Shown: piece by piece, positions 1-13,117 of the stretch
How positions within the stretch are numbered: the first letter of the stretch is position 1
Layout: each line of letters begins with the position of its first letter
Assembly (NCBI GenBank): GCA_936440205.1
Contig: OW387134.1
Span: forward strand, 16,470,908 to 16,534,907
Length of the DNA stretch: 64,000 bases
Source: Lepidonotus clava
Lineage: Eukaryota > Annelida > Polychaeta > Phyllodocida > Polynoidae
Direction: 5' to 3'
Program-made: the position numbers and the translations under genes
Notes under the pieces: model-generated
Databases searched by the model: none
What the model was told of the DNA's origin: nothing
Seen by the model: only the letters and a program-made list of their open reading frames with translations

Positions 1-299
1 AGCACCATTAGTAGGGGAAGGATGTTGAGCTTTCGAATTCTGATCCTCTTCGTCGGATACCTTAGTTAGAAAAAAGAATAATGGTCTACTTTTTTAAATT
101 GTTCTAGACGCGAATCTCGGTTTCCTTGTACATATGGCGGGGGCATATGGGTACATTCAGACTAAATCAAGGTAGATTATCGGTGTTGTTTCAACAACTT
201 CATTTTCCACACGTCTTCAGCACAATTGTTGGTTTAACAGCAATTTCATTAACAAACGATGTTTGTAATTTGATTAAATTTCACTTAATTCCTAAAAGG

Positions 300-375
300 T
301 AGCGGGGGGGGGGGGGGGGGGGGGGGGCAAGTACGCCTGGATCCAGACATCCCCTCCTTTGATCCACCCCTGGAC
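300..375. repeat. Poly(G) run with MITE-like remnant
   Basis: A run of about 25 G (roughly 303-327) is followed by CTGGATCCAG-like sequence and CCACCCCTGG. This resembles the ends of the CAGTGGCGGATCC-type MITEs elsewhere in the window. It lies downstream of the last visible exon of the coiled-coil gene and is probably intronic. Confidence 0.4.
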
Positions 376-429
376 ACATGTATTTATGTATATCGATATA
401 TAATTTTGCCACAACGTCAAAACGCTTAC

Positions 430-3400
430 CTCCCCGGCATACTTCTTTTTCTTCTTACTTTTACTCAGTTTTCTTAACATCGACTCCTTGTGTTTGTCTT
501 TCTCTGCATGACGCATGCGCTTACGTTCCTCCTCCTGGGACCGGAAGTCAGACAGTATGGCCTGTGAAGATGAAAAGGACAAAAGTGAAGTGGCTGAATA
601 TCAGACATGGAAAAGACTGTTTGTTCCGATCCGTGTAATTGCATGATATTTCATATATAATCTCTATATATTTGTGAATTGCATTTTGTATGAAATCAAA
701 TCATATCAATAAAACTTTACTTTGAAATTATTTGCAAAACGCTTATGTGGGAGAAAGCATTCTGTTTGAGATTTGGATCATAATATTAAAAGAGTAAATT
801 CTAGGAAGATATTTTTGTATGGATTATGACGCAATTGTTAAGGTTTAATCAAATTAATATGTTATGAAAAACTCAAAACACCGTAGAACTAACAAAAATG
901 AATAGACCCGTAGACAAATTAAAACATTTCTTATAGATTGTGTATAACTTAATTCTATCTTAGGTATTAATCTTAAAGCTCTGACCTTGAAGTCCTCAGA
1001 AGTCATGTTCTTTCGTTTTTCCCACATATCTTTAGTGAACGTAGACCTGAGTTCTTCTGATTCCTTTTATGGAGAAGCAGATATGGACAATATATCATAA
1101 TGTTAATTGCCGAAGATAATGATAATGTTTCATAAGAAGAAAACAATAATTTACTTCCGCGGCATTTTCCGATATTACATCACCATCCCCCATGCAAGGG
1201 TTAGCCGGATTAGAGGAGGAGGGGCACAGCTTCAGCCCCCTACTTGAGTTATTGTCTGTACATGGTTTTACATTAGTTATTATTTTAAAAAATTATGTAT
1301 TATGCTTACACATGTATGCATATTTAAGCTGACCCGCAAATGACAGTCCACTAAATTGGCATCGCTTATAGACTATGGGTTTATTAAATATCTTCGCTGG
1401 AGTCCTAGATGGCTGTTATTATGCAATGATTTTAAATCTAATTTAATCTTAAGTACCATTATTCATTATTAAACTTGATTGTAATGGATTTAATTTGCAT
1501 CTTAACGCATCCACTAGCTATAGCGTAGGGTAATAATTATACATGTATTATCACTAAAGCATAGGTACTGCGAAAAAAAAGATACGTATGGACAACCACG
1601 CACCTTGTCGTCGCAATCGACATTGATAGCGTCGAACTCTTCATCAATATTTTCACTAGTCTAAAAGAGGAAAAATGCACAGCAAAATAGAAAATATAGC
1701 TTCATCACTACATACGTAATCTTATAAAGGAATATAATAGAAAATGAACTTTTGGCAAAAAGAAAAGACACAGCTAGTACACTAAGTAGATCTAGACCTT
1801 GATATATGGTTGTTCTATGGCAAGTTAAAGTCCCTAAACAGCCTTATAAATGGGCCAAACATCGGGGTATTATCTTTCTACGTCATATTAATGCACACCT
1901 TATTTACATAAGTTGTTAATATAGACGAATAAGATGAATGAGGATGAGGAAAAGGAATTGAGTACAAAAAGGTTATAAAAGACGTGCATCTACGGGATAA
2001 CCAATCTAACACATAGATAAATAAGAAAGTGGGTTATGCAGACATTGGTCTTACCTGGGCATTTGTTGCTGCGGCAATTAGCTGCTGCTCGGTGAAACAA
2101 AGAAGAAATAGCTTATTATGTTGACGGTTCACATGCAATAACCATAAATTAGAGATACGGAGATCTACGTCTGGAAAAGTTGTAGATTTAACTTTCAGTA
2201 CTATCAAATCTCATTTGAAGTCCACAATCATTCGAATACATATTTCGTTTGCATATACTTAGCCTATCTACATGGTTGATGGTATTGCACCTTACCAAAG
2301 ACATAGGAATACAACTAGGTATAGGCCTCATTATGAACAATAACATTTCCTGCATGGAAACCACCCTTCAAATTTATAATTATGAACTGCGAATAGATTT
2401 AAACAATACAAAACTACTAGGAAAACATGTTACTCTATCATTAAAATGCCTTACGTCAAGGTCGTCGTCCGAGTCGAGGTCTCCCTTGATTGGTTCCTGG
2501 GTGTCTGCACTCTTCTCCTGCCCTACACCCCTGATGACCGCCGCCTTCCCCACCGGTCGGCCCTTGGCCGCCCTGTCCTTGGCCGCCCGGTCCTCAGGGG
2601 TCACTACCGTCATCTTACCCCCCGGGCCGAAGTTGATCTGTGCCACATAGCTCTTCTGGACATGCTGGACGTTGTCCGTCTGTGCAGTCTGTGCAGTCTG
2701 TGGAGACGTCATAACTGACGTGGTGGTGGCGGCATGTGACGTCTGCGGCCCTGTCTGTGTGCCCATCCCTGTGCTCTGTGCGGCCGGGCGGCCCTTCGGG
2801 GCGTGCAGCACGCGTTCCCGCTCGGCGTTCTGCCGGTCGCGCAGGGCCTGCATGCTGAGGGCGTGCTCCTGGAGGAGGTGGTCGATGGCCCCTGGGCCCT
2901 GCCCCCCGACCTCCAGCACGCGCGACGCGAAGTTGGAGGAGACCGTCTGCTCCTCCTGTGTGATATGAGAGGAGGAGATCATGAAGTCATTAGGTCACAC
3001 ATTATATTAGATAAACCATGCCAAACTGGGAATGAACTTGGAATATTGGTAAATGTTGCCGTAACAACTGATTATCATATTTCACAGCAATCCAAGTTTG
3101 GCCAAGTTTTCTGAAGTCGTATCTCAACGAGGCGACAAATGCCCTGTATTTGCCTGGACAACAAACTTGTTTTAGTTGGCGAACGATTAGTGATCAAGGC
3201 AGATTTCTACATAATGATCGAATGCAGCCGATAAGTGTCTCGTTTAAATGATTAACCGCCATTGACCAATGTTTCTGCTTCTGGCCGACTTAAGGCAGGG
3301 TAGTTTTGCGCTGCCTCCACCATATTGTCATGTTTGTTTGTCACCATGCCTACACACAGAGGAGGACTCTAATAGGGTGTTCTGTCAACCTCGGCGCATC

Positions 3401-6400
3401 CCATTACGTTTACTTTTCTGTCCATAATCGCCTTACATAATTGATATACCATGTATAGTCCTATACTGTGTATTTCCTTTAGTAATGTGAGACTGCCCTC
3501 AATGAGTAGGCAGGCGTTTGGGTTGCTATCATCACCCTTGATAATGTACATATATATACGTTTACCCGCGCGACACTGACAGGTGCGTGCTGTACAGACC
3601 TAACAATATTGGGTTATATTTCTATACGGCTGGACATAATTCATCGTCTATAGACCTTTTATAAGAGAGAACTAGTTTCTTACAATACATACAATTCATT
3701 GACAATATACTCAATTGCCGACAAGACATTCACCACTGGCTTTCTTAATTGCTGAATTCGTTTGCTATAAATCATATTATGAATGACATCAAGTAGTGCA
3801 CCATTAAGACCCTCAGTTCAAGGGTAATTCAATCTCAACACTATTCATTGGAATGAAAATTAATTACAAGTAATACTTAAATTAATGTAACCCTAGGTAT
3901 TGCATTATACTTATTATCCTTTACCCATGATTCCACTTCCAGTTTTCACTAAAGCAAGAGGCACCGTAACGAAAAGCAGTGAACATTATCATTTACTCCA
4001 ACACCAAATAATAAATACCTACAGAACCAACGAAACACCGTCTGACAACAGTTTGTAATAAATTATATAGCCTTTCTTACATGTGGCTTAAATGATGGCT
4101 TCAGGTATGTAGGACTCTAGGCAGGGGCGTAGCCAGCCCTAAAGTCAAAGTGGGTTCCAGGTAAAATTTAGGGGATCCCTGCTAATCTAAGGGGGTTGCA
4201 GCCAACATTATTGACCGGATTTCTATTATCTTACATATATATTTTGGGAAATTAAAGGGGGTTCTAGACACCCAGGAACACCCCCTCCCCACTGGCTACG
4301 CCACTGTACTAGGCTATATTCACATGTGCATATTCTGCATCGGCAACATTATCACTAATCATCCAAGCTTTAATCGATGTATTTGAAATTAATACATGGT
4401 GTAAAGATAAAAAAAAAAAAGGCAAGAAGCAGGGCTACTGGGGTTCGTTCATGGAAGAAAGAATTAATCCCATTCCAAACAAGGACTGGGTTTTTGACCC
4501 TGACGAAAAGTAAGCATATATTACATTCTCCTAACCTACCTGTGATCTATCTCGGTACTTACTTGTTTAAAAAGCTCTTCCAAAGACACACTTTCCTATA
4601 GCAAATTGACAGTAACGTTATATCAACATTATTGATGTTACTAAGCAGCTCGCAAAACAGGAAACATATTAGATATAAAGAAGAAAAAGAGTTTATGACT
4701 CTCTCAAAATAATTATGATATTATTCCATGACTGAGCTCATAATTCATAACGCATCTCAAACCTTCCCTTTGTAGAGGTACAGATATCCACAAATAATAC
4801 ATTTGTTTACAGGTAGGCAAAGAAGTAACGTTCTAGTTGACAGCTGCTAAATTCGATACCAGCGTGCCCAATAACATGGCTTGGGCTTTGGCATTACCTA
4901 AAATTAACTGTGTCCTTACTCCCAAGCCCGTTGCAGAGCAACTGATAATAGCAGTGACAACTTTAAGGTGCTTTAAGATTACTGTTTTTCAAATAGTAAC
5001 TGTTACTGGATCAACTAGAATTCTGTGAACTGCTATATAATAGTACCTTTATATCTATTCAGGTATAGGCTGATGTACCTTTTTGGAGTTCAGAAGATGC
5101 AATCTATGGTGATATTTTGTCTCTATAAAAAAGATGGGATGTCTTTGAACAAGGACACTTTGCCACAGTGACACACGGAATGCGTTCCAATTTCGTGCAG
5201 ACATAGAACAGGCACATGATAATGAAACTTGCTTCCGCTTTTTCGACAGGTATGCAAGTATTATTTCATAATGACAAAACAATGACTAAATGACTAATGA
5301 GACGACAGCAGCACCCCGAGGAGTTATTACACTGCCAACCCATACAACACGTTGGCGGATAATTGCGTTTTCAAGAACTGACCATTATTCTGTTTGACCG
5401 TGTGGACACATTTGACATCAAACTTTAGACACCTGTACAAGCATACGACATACTGTTATAAGCACTTTTGACCGATGGGATGAAAAATATGACACCGATG
5501 CAATCTTAAATGTAGGATGATTCTTAACCATGGTGTACTCTTGATGAAGTGCCTCAAACTTAAATATTTCCCACGGTTATGGCCTTCCTTGCGCTTCGGG
5601 TCTAAAGTAAAAACTTGACAACAAAATGCAAGATGAAACTATTTTTGACGTAACCACCGTATTACACCATGAACACCAATGAAGACGAGAAAGGAATTGC
5701 CTTAAGAATGAGTACTTACGAAAAGCATAATGTCGTCGATATCTAATTCCTGCCGATAACAAGTCAAAATGTTGGGCATCTTTAAAAACCACAATAATAT
5801 GTTTGACTATTATCAATAAAACAGGTCCTCTGTTTGTTGAAATGTTATAAATGAGTAAAGTCCCTGCGTCATCTGACTGTGCTCCTCTTTACCCCGGTGC
5901 CATTTAACATTTCCATATACTACTCACAGACTTCTTATGGGCCGTCAACTGCAAATCGCTAAAACAAACACATAACCGAAGTAGGTGTTTCTGTTTCTCA
6001 AAATACCCGGTCCTCTGATCGTCCGTTGACAACATTTCAAAAATCTTTAAACCTAGCTCGCAGTATGGGACTTCGACGACTTCGACAACATTCAGTTAAT
6101 TTTACCATGCAGTGAGAATGATATCTTCATATCACATTTGACAGACTTCTCCTGTAGTTTCTAAAGTCTATATAATATAGATCTATAAATATACTTTAAT
6201 TAGATTTGAACATGCTTCAAAATGGGGAAAGTTGAGGGACGGGTGTGAGATGAGACAGACGCGGGGCAGGTATAAGGAGAGATTAGGGGCGCGGGTTCAC
6301 GGGGAAGGGTATCTGAGTATGTTGGGGGGGGGGGGGTATAATATTGGAAAGGTTGACCTACCACTTTATGTTTGACTTTCAGATCCCCTTCGGTGACTTT

Positions 6401-9400
6401 GAGTTCGTCAGGGTTTCCCGGCACCGGGTAGGTTTCGGCCTGCGCGGCCACTACGTCCACCTCCTCCAGCTTCTCCTCGATGGTCCGCATCAGGGACGGG
6501 TCGATGCCCAGCGCCCCAGGGTCGGACCGCGCCCCGAAGGTGGACGCCGCGCGGGTCTTGGACAGGGCGCGGAGGGCCTTGGCCTTGTTTCCCAGATCAC
6601 GGAGTTTTCCCACCACCTTGGGGTACGAGGCTTCAAACTGGTCGAGACACTAACGTAGTAATCAGAAAAAAGAAGATTTAGTAGGCCTTTACTGTAAACG
6701 CCATGTAACTTTGGGGACCACGCATTTGCAGGGATAGGGGAAGCGCTTTATTTTAATCTTCTCTGAAATTTAAAGATAATACTCTATTCATTAGCTAAAT
6801 ATGGGATACTTATCCAAGACCATCCAGAAATATCGTATCTAGGTGTTAGATCCAAAAGATCTGTGTAAATCATGCTTTTGTGTATTCAGTTACAATGTTT
6901 GCATGGATTCAGTCTGAAGGAAAGATATCACCTCATGAGAAATAGGCATAGGCCTCCGCTTACGTATGAAACAAGACAAACAATAATACTGATCATGTTT
7001 TGTTTTATCAAAACCATAAGGGCTATGATACAAGACATTTCGGACAATTTTGCTTTGGGGTTGTGTGCATAATTGAAAAAAATCATCTGTGACAAGATTC
7101 AACAAGGATACTAATGATGTATGTATGTGTTATGCACCATGTGATAACATACATCTAGTTAAGAAAACAGAAATGAACTTGACCAACATGTTTGTGTTAG
7201 TGGGGGTTGTTAATTATGAGGAGTCAGTATGTTATTATCTGAAGGCAAAATGCACTACAGTTTATTGCTAAAACGTCAGGCATAATTTCATTTGATCTAA
7301 ATTGACATGTATTATGTGAGTCTACTATGTCACTAAAGGAATACATTAATTGAGACTGTTTAAACTTAAGAAACTATCATTAGATTAGAAACATAGAACT
7401 TTTGTTATAAAATGTTTACAATATTATCCTGAAGGTAAAAAAACTAAATACAGTGACGAATATCAATCTGTTAGAATGAGCTGTTTCTTTTAAATGGAGG
7501 TGTTGGGTGAACTACTATAATTTGTATCCAGAATGAAAAATGAATTATATTACCTCCTGGTAAGCACGAGAAAGGTCATCCATCTTTTTTAACCACAACA
7601 ACTAGGCCCCTATATGACTCTCAATGTGTGAGACCAGCTTTAAATTATCTATTGAGATACTCTTAGATGCGTATACTTAATACCATAGCTCAAACGGCTT
7701 CATAAAGTGAAAGGAACAGAGGTTGAATATTGTAATATAGGCAGGTCTTTCAGACAAGAAATGTATGAATACCGACATTATATCCATATCCAAATATTAT
7801 ATAAAGTCCATATCTTCAGGATTAATATCACTTGGATTGAGCACTTGTTGCGTCTGTTTCTGCATTATACATCAGATATCTGATTATGTGATTTTCGAGT
7901 TGATCATCCAGACAATGAAGGGGCAGATTAATCAGATTAATTATTAGGGTTAATGTTTTCTTTACACCGTCAGCTTTGACAGGAGAACTATAACTATAAC
8001 TATTCATCGCGATCAAAGTAACATTGCAAACAGGCTCCTCATACTTGTGCTGCAATGAACTGGAGACAACGACCAAACTAGCAATTATTCGTTACATCTT
8101 CAAGGCCATACCCAGAAGGCCAAACAAGAAGAGAAGTTTCTGAGATATAAATCTGAAAGGGTTGAAAATAAGAGGGTCCCAAGGGACAATGCACTCACGT
8201 TGAGGTCCGGGTCCTCGGCGGCCAGCATGGCCTGGATCCTGAGCAGCTCGTCCTGGAGATGGCCCCTGAGGCCGAGCGCCTCCGTCATCTGGTCAAAGAC
8301 CGACTCCCGGTCCGTCACCTCCGACATGACCTGGATGCGGCGGTCTGTCTCCTCCATGTGCTGCGGCAGGAAAAGTGAATAAGTTATTTCGGAAACAATA
8401 AAATAATAATAATAATAAAAAACACTGGCCGACGTATTGACTTAAAGAAAGGCGACCTTAACTACTTGTAAACGCAAAGCAAATATCGAAACGTCCCACA
8501 CACACATACAGATCAACTTCCATACGGGCCTTAGAGACGAATGCATTCGCGATGGGCTTTTGTTTTTGGTATAGTCACGTAAAGAATGCTTAGTGGCAGA
8601 CTTGGGATATCGATACCTTCAGCATTATAATTACGAATTTGACACACTCTTTAGGTACCCACAAAATTTGGCTTTGAAGATGTTAGATGCAAAACAGGGT
8701 TGACATGGTATGATCGATCGACGTGGGCCTTGTTTCCCAGCTTCAGGTAAGAAATGTATTACTGTATCCATGTATTGTAACAAAAAAATCAACTAATGGA
8801 ATGGAGACGTCAGAGAATATGTCAGAGAATATCTATATGGAAAAAAATAATACTTAAGACCTTTAATACTTAAGACCTTTAAGTGTCGTATTAGCATACC
8901 GTAGCTCTACCAAAGCACAACCTACTGTATCCTGTTTGACTTCTCTAGCGTACGGTTACCGCCAATGCGGGCAGTACACTGTGGACATTAGTATCTATTT
9001 CTCACGATTTGCCTAGGGTGATTATAATGAATGTGCCTCTATTTTACGCCTAGATATATTTGAAACTCACTTTCTGTGTCAGTTATAGGTACATGAAAAG
9101 TACATGCCAACCATAATGGCAACATTTTAATAACTTATCGATATTTTATAAAGGATAGTTAGTGACCATGTCTAACGATAAATCAGACGCGTGCTACTTT
9201 TGTGTGGCTGTTGAATGTATACCAGAACAGTTGTTACAGCAGTCAACTGAAATCATGAACCATTATCATGAAATATTTAAGAGGCTGTCCCTGTATGTAG
9301 TGATTTTCTAATATTGACCTGTTTACATGCTCCCCATGGTTTTCCATTGCAGTAAGCAGGTAAGGAAATCAAGAGTGACCTTTTTCATGTTTTCCCATTG

Positions 9401-10321
9401 TTTTACAAACGATAGCTTCATCACAAACAATGTTTGCTCTTCCAATAGCCGTCGTGCCGAAATGAGTTATGGATATATACAGATATTAAAAGGTACGTCT
9501 TATAGAATGTTACATGTAGATTTCATGTCCAAATAACACGAGTGTATACATGTTTGCTTTTATTAATGGTTATTTTCAGACTAGCTTGCTGTATGGATAT
9601 ATATGCCTAGTTCCAAATGAATCAAGAGGGGTAATTCCCATTCGGCAATTTGAAACATAGAATATTATGACCTTATAAAAATTGTGCAATAAAAGTGGTA
9701 TTGCACATCCAACAGCAAAAGAATTATAATCATACATTACAGAAATCGTCCCCCTACCATTAATTTCTCTTGAGCCTATTGTTAGTAATCTCTCAATATG
9801 TTGAAAGTAATGCCATATGTGAAACCTCACTTATCTGTATAGATAAGCTTTACGATCCTTACCTGTAAAAACTCCTCAGCTGACAGCACTCGGGAGAGGA
9901 CCACGTCTCTAGAACAGTCGTTAGGAGCAGTAGCCTGACCAAAAGCGTCCTGACTAAAAGGGGCATATTCCGGTGGCAATGTCTGCTGTGGGTAATTGTA
10001 CAAAGGGGCATTGGTAGAGCCGTACACGACCTCTGGGGTGAACCCAACCGGCGGTGGGGGAGGCTGGGGGGCGGGCGACTGTTGTTGGGGCGGGTAGGGG
10101 GAGGTGTGCCGGGAGGGGGCGTTGTCCGAGTAGTACTGGCCGGACCCATGGGAGGCGTTCACCCTGTCCGTATAACCGGGACCTGCGTACATGCTGTAGC
10201 CATGGTTGGGATGAGAAGGCCGTCTTGGGTTGTTATATGACGACTGGTAGGTCGTTTGAAACGCGTCCCCACCGCCCATGCGCGATGGAGGGTTACTCCC
10301 CGTGGAACTGGCAGTGCCCAT
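430..10321 (-). CDS. Unrecognised proline-rich, coiled-coil protein, eight exons, 3' end outside the window
   Basis: I do not recognise the family. Exons in transcript order are 9863-10321 (start codon; the exon itself begins near 10331 after a pyrimidine-rich acceptor), 8199-8360, 6362-6649, 2455-2955, 2055-2087, 1604-1660, 986-1063 and 430-561. Each is bounded by AG and GT on the minus strand and each has a length divisible by three, so all introns are phase 0 and the 570 visible codons read through. The N-terminal 153 residues are rich in Pro, Tyr, Ser and Gln with a run of prolines. Exons 2-4 look helical and coiled-coil (Glu/Leu/Arg/Gln). Exon 4 has a Thr/Gln/Ala-rich stretch and ends in an acidic Asp-Ser-Asp run. 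Exons 7-8 are strongly charged and end in a lysine run (SKSKKKKKY). No membrane segment or signal peptide is seen. A noncoding first exon probably lies above 10.33 kb. The small 33-nt exon is the least certain. Confidence 0.75.
4132..4306. mobile_element. Short hAT-like MITE
   Basis: The 175-bp element has terminal inverted repeats CAGGGGCGTAGCCAG and CTGGCTACGCCACTG (one mismatch in 15). There is no coding capacity. It lies in the intron between the 2455-2955 and 6362-6649 exons of the coiled-coil gene. The terminal CAG..CTG and internal GCGTAGCCAG are typical of nonautonomous hAT-type elements. A clean 8-bp target duplication is not visible, so the superfamily is an inference. Confidence 0.65.
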
Positions 10322-10331
10322 GGTCGAGCCT

Positions 10332-11469
10332 CTGAAAAAAATAATTCATATCACTGATTGTAGGATATTTGAGGAAATAGACCAAAATGTCAATTGAAGG
10401 TTTAATAAATTTATTTCATAATTCGAAAATACACGGACATTTCAAATGGAAATATAGATTACAGGAAAAACCACCAGTCTACATGAACATGTTTATAAAT
10501 GTTTTTCTGTTGACACTCTGGTAAAAATAGACCTAGTAAACCTATAGATCTGATGCAACCAGAACAGCCATTCGTTTATTCGAGATCTCTAAAGCCGGTG
10601 ATCCACGATGCGACAAAACGTCAACCGATCTTCTTCTCATGCATTTTTCACATAATATTATTTAGAAATCTATTTTAGGGATAATATTCCCTTTATGTCA
10701 CAGCAATTAATGTAAAGTTGATAAGAAATTACATAATTGTCCAAGAATAATCATTATTTGTCGAACCGATTACAGAAATCGGCCCATAATCGGCCCAAAA
10801 TCGCGTCGTGGATCAATGGCATAACTGACCGCTGTATAATATGAAATATGAGTTATTGTTTTCACCACAATAATGCAATCATTTTACAACGGAGTAATAC
10901 TCTTTTTTTACCCCAACATACCTAAATAAAAAGGCTGATATAGCTCCAGGTCGATTGGTCGTAATTATGTATTAACTACTATTGAATAGTTCCGCCATTA
11001 GCTACTATTGAATAGTTCTGGTGGATTGAAAGCTGTCTGAGAAGAAGGATTTATAAAGCAGCTTTGTTATGTTTCGCTCCCTATAGGTTAATCTCATGGT
11101 TGGACATTGAAAGGGTAACCTTATCCCTCGATCGAAACTAGGGCGTGCACTGCTTACTTCATAGTTGGCAGTAGGCCTATATCACAGGGGGTAAGATGGC
11201 ACCAGGGGTGTTTTTCTCTCACATTGACGTGTCCCGCATGCTCATGCGAGCTTAAGCGATATCTATATCTTTATTCTGCCTTAATTTCTCACGTACTTGC
11301 ATGCATGTGTAAAAATTGCAGGAGCAAATCAAATATTTGAAAATTCTATGATGCCTTTTCTGGAATATGCAGTTGTGTATGTAATGAATGCTGATAAAAG
11401 GCTTATTTAGAAAGGATTAAGCAATGATAGAACTACGACCATTATAACACGGTCCCTTTTTATGGCAAT
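10332..11469. other. Gene-free stretch upstream of the coiled-coil gene
   Basis: This is AT-rich sequence between the first visible exon of the coiled-coil gene and the Ngaro-like element. It holds one Harbinger-like MITE (10593-10821). A short imperfect direct repeat (CTACTATTGAATAGTTC) lies near 10977-11018. I see no exon, RNA gene or clear promoter here. Confidence 0.5.
10593..10821. mobile_element. PIF/Harbinger-like MITE
   Basis: The ends are imperfect inverted repeats, AGCCGGTGATCCACGATGCG on the left and its diverged complement CGCGTCGTGGATCAATGGCA on the right. TAA lies directly outside each end (10590-10592 and 10822-10824), which fits the 3-bp TWA target duplication of PIF/Harbinger elements. 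At 229 bp it has no open frame and is nonautonomous. Confidence 0.65.
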
Positions 11470-11654
11470 AATGATATTAAATTGTGCAGCGATACCTGAA
11501 CCAATTTATTTATTTCGGAGAGGCGTGACGTCATCGCCCCCCGTTACCATCGCTACGGAGATTGTTGTACCTCCACTATATAAATCGCCCGAGCTTGACC
11601 GTTGGTCATTCTCGTTCTAACCACCAACGATTTACCATCGCAGCAGAATTTTAA
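11470..11654 (+). repeat. Ngaro-like A1 repeat with promoter-like content
   Basis: This is the left 185-bp direct repeat, matched at 16059-16243. It holds TGACGTCA (a CRE-like palindrome) and CTATATAA (TATA-like, near 11576-11584) followed by a likely start region. The sense transcript of the element probably begins here. Confidence 0.85.
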
Positions 11655-11734
11655 GAGAGATTATTTGAATGTCTCAGCGGTTTTAAGGGGTTTAAACCGT
11701 ATTATTGCTACACATCATTCCAAGAAATAATTAA

Positions 11735-12769
11735 TTGGACTTACCGAAGATGAGCAAGAAGAAGAATTTCTGTAAAAAGTGTCAGACTCGACACATAGCC
11801 CCGACGGGGAAGAAATGCAATCGCCTGAAGAGGAGCGATGATTCTGCACCGGGCGGGTCGGATGACCTGTTCGGCGATGGTGGTGGTGGAATTGAGATGG
11901 GGAATAGCCTTTTGGGCAATTTCCCGGCGGCGATCCAATCGCCTCCGAAGGCTGTGAAGACTGAGGTTCTCAAAGACAGGATGGGCGTAATGGAGAAAAA
12001 CATCTCTAAACTCGTAGGCGCTGTCAACCGGTTGGCGGAGAAGCAAGAGGCTGCGATGGCTCCTCCCAGAGACGATTCTGATGATGACAGCGATGGATGG
12101 GTAGAAGTATCTCCAAGAAAGTCCAGGCCAAAGGCGAAGAAGAGGGGGAAGATGCAATCATCGCCCAAACCCGTCAGCCCCGCCGCCGAGTCGTCGAGCG
12201 ATGAGTCGAGCCGCTCCAGCGATAGGTCCACTTCACCTACAAAAGACAAAGGTAAAACAAAGAAATACGCCCAGAAATTGTATTGCAAAAGCGGCGATAA
12301 GCCTAAGAATGTAGAGGAGGTGTTGCTGGTTGGTTTAAAAACAATCGAGAGATTAATTTTGGATAAAAAAGATCCACTCCCCGCTGTCAAGCATGTAAAA
12401 CTATTGACAGAGAAAGCCTCTAAGCGATTGTACACGTTTGACACGTTTAATCAATATGATATCTCAGTAAGGGAGAGAGCTGGGAGGCTGGGACACGATG
12501 AATTTGGCAATTTCGATCAGGAGGAGATAATGTCATCTTTTTCATTCGACAATACCTTCAAGGCAGGTGTCGGTAACAAGTCTGGAGGGGGGTTCAAAGG
12601 TAAACAAAGCCAGGGAAGTGGTAGAACATACTCCGATAAGATTTGTTTCCGCTTCAATTCTGACAGCGGATGCTATGGCAAGTGTAATCTCAACCATGCT
12701 TGTATAATTTGCGACAAGAAAGGGCACAGCAAAAAAGATTGTGGCCGGGGAGGCAGCGATAAAAAATAG
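11735..12769 (+). CDS. Gag-like protein of the Ngaro-like element
   Basis: This is a 344-codon frame. The N-terminus carries a Cys-X2-Cys pair in a Lys-rich setting. The middle is Ser/Asp/Lys-rich and low in complexity (about residues 110-190). The C-terminus has a Cys/His cluster ending in CIICDKKGHSKKDC, a CX2CX4HX4C zinc knuckle, consistent with RNA binding by a DIRS-order gag. It follows the A1 repeat by 80 bp and precedes the reverse transcriptase region, as expected for the first frame of such elements. Confidence 0.85.
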   Translation: MDLPKMSKKKNFCKKCQTRHIAPTGKKCNRLKRSDDSAPGGSDDLFGDGGGGIEMGNSLLGNFPAAIQSPPKAVKTEVLKDRMGVMEKNISKLVGAVNRLAEKQEAAMAPPRDDSDDDSDGWVEVSPRKSRPKAKKRGKMQSSPKPVSPAAESSSDESSRSSDRSTSPTKDKGKTKKYAQKLYCKSGDKPKNVEEVLLVGLKTIERLILDKKDPLPAVKHVKLLTEKASKRLYTFDTFNQYDISVRERAGRLGHDEFGNFDQEEIMSSFSFDNTFKAGVGNKSGGGFKGKQSQGSGRTYSDKICFRFNSDSGCYGKCNLNHACIICDKKGHSKKDCGRGGSDKK

Positions 12770-13117
12770 GATATCGTTCAAAAATCTGAGAAGATTCCAG
12801 GCGTTAAACACTTATCTGACAGTGACGTCACGGGTGAAGGGGTTTCTTCTCAGTCGTGTGCAAGCTCGCCAGCTCAAAATGTTAAATTATACAGTAAATC
12901 CAGAGATCCTGGTCGTAATGGTGGTTTCCTCCGTGTCTTAGAGGTAGAAGGAATTAATCCAGTCGAAGGAGACGACGATTCTTGTTGTATTTCAAATATT
13001 ATCTCCAGTATTGGTACGATCGGTACACGCCGGTACTTTGCATCGCCGGGGTCAAGCCCGGGTCAAAGCACCGATACCGCTGACGTCACGGGTTTCCGTG
13101 TCGAAAGTACACAAGCG

